Source of the DNA: Pseudomonadota bacterium
GTDB taxonomy: Bacteria > Myxococcota > Myxococcia > Myxococcales > Anaeromyxobacteraceae
Direction: 5' to 3'
DNA: 5,994 bases
Assembly: GCA_023428085.1 (NCBI GenBank)
Contig: JAEYZK010000278.1
Location: 1 to 5,994, forward strand
The translations under genes were made by a program, and so were the position numbers. Below the pieces are notes generated by a model. That model was not told the DNA's origin, made no database searches, and saw only the letters and a list, made by a program, of their open reading frames with translations. Positions 5,518 to 5,994 of the stretch are shown one piece after another. Numbering within the stretch: position 1 is the stretch's first letter; each line of letters opens with the position of its first letter.

Positions 5518-5994
5518 CTACGCGTGCGCCTTCTCGCCCTTGAGGAGCCTCTTCACCTCGATCTTCCGGGGCTTCACCTCGGGGCGCTTCGGGATGCTCA
5601 CCGTGAGCACGCCGCTCGAGAGGTCCGCCTCGGCGTGGTCGGGGTCCACGCCCTCCGGGAGCGTGAACGACCGGGAGAACGTCCCGTAGCTCCGCTCGTA
5701 GGCGTAGAACCGATCCTCCTCCTCGTGCTTCTCCTCCTCCCGCCTACCGGAGACGGTGAGCCGGTTCCCCGTGAGGTTGATCTCGAGATCGTCCTCCTTG
5801 ATGCCGGGGAGATCGGCCTTGAAGACGTACGCGTCGCGGGTCTCCTTCACCTCCCAGGTCGGGAGGAAGGGGGTCTCCCGCATGCTCCCCGCGCCGAGCT
5901 CCGCGAAGGGATCCCAGCGCATGAGGTCGCGCATCATCTCGAACGGGTCGAGCAGCCGCGACGGCTGCGCCGCCCCGGAGCCGGCGTTGCGTCG
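5518..5994 (-). CDS. Hsp20/alpha-crystallin family small heat-shock protein (5' end beyond window)
   Basis: Small heat-shock proteins are ATP-independent holdases that form oligomers and bind unfolding proteins. The visible 158 codons end at TAG 5518-5520. The alpha-crystallin domain (visible residues about 46-145) starts at TWEVKETRDAYVFKADLPG. It includes INLTGNRLTVSGRREEE and the hallmark A-x-L-x2-GVL-x-V near 124-132, and ends with the C-terminal I-x-V motif (KIEVK) that docks subunits. The frame remains open from the first internal ATG (5937) to the window edge and encodes sensible residues upstream, including LLDPFEMMRDLMRWDPF. That matches the N-terminal pattern of myxobacterial Hsp20 proteins, so the true start is judged to be outside the window. 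It converges on tsf across an 82-bp gap with a terminator. No heat-shock promoter can be assessed because the 5' end is missing. Confidence 0.95.
   Translation of the reverse strand, partial: RRNAGSGAAQPSRLLDPFEMMRDLMRWDPFAELGAGSMRETPFLPTWEVKETRDAYVFKADLPGIKEDDLEINLTGNRLTVSGRREEEKHEEEDRFYAYERSYGTFSRSFTLPEGVDPDHAEADLSSGVLTVSIPKRPEVKPRKIEVKRLLKGEKAHA

Overview
The window is very GC-rich (I estimate around 70 %), with nearly all third codon positions G or C. Gene content and protein style suggest a myxobacterium-like member of the former Deltaproteobacteria, with Anaeromyxobacter as the closest guess. The clues are the Hsp20 N-terminal pattern DPF-x-MM-x2-LM-x-WDPF, the short EF-Ts, and TAGA-type -10 elements. 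This assignment is inference from sequence style, not from a search.

Left part (1-2209, minus strand): a long gene, still open at the left window edge, encodes a predicted soluble protein. A papain-like C39-family peptidase domain (Gln313, Cys318, His395 and Asp413 all present) sits between two blocks of TPR-like helical repeats. A 65-bp divergent gap (2210-2274) separates it from a plus-strand gene (2275-3330) for a CoiA-like protein with several Cys/His clusters and a PD-(D/E)XK-like nuclease core. Each gene has a TAGAnT-type -10 element very close to its start codon, so one or both mRNAs may be leaderless or nearly so.

Middle (3331-5435, plus strand): a non-coding stretch of about 250 bp with a candidate promoter and two small hairpins leads into rpsB (ribosomal protein S2) and tsf (elongation factor Ts). 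S2 is unusually long, 347 aa, because the conserved core carries a Pro/Ala-rich N-terminal extension and an Arg/Asp-rich C-terminal tail. The 158-bp rpsB-tsf gap holds three successive perfect-stem hairpins, followed by a strong ribosome-binding site and a GTG start for tsf. A 15-bp-stem intrinsic terminator closes the tsf transcript.

Right end (5518-5994, minus strand): an Hsp20/alpha-crystallin small heat-shock protein gene converges on tsf. Its reading frame stays open to the right window edge and its true start lies outside.

rpsB and tsf form the translation module, S2 for the 30S subunit and EF-Ts for EF-Tu nucleotide exchange. The CoiA-like and C39-TPR genes are accessory genes of unknown role beside it. 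I see no mobile element, CRISPR array, tRNA or rRNA. The long open frames antisense to the real genes are by-products of high GC content.
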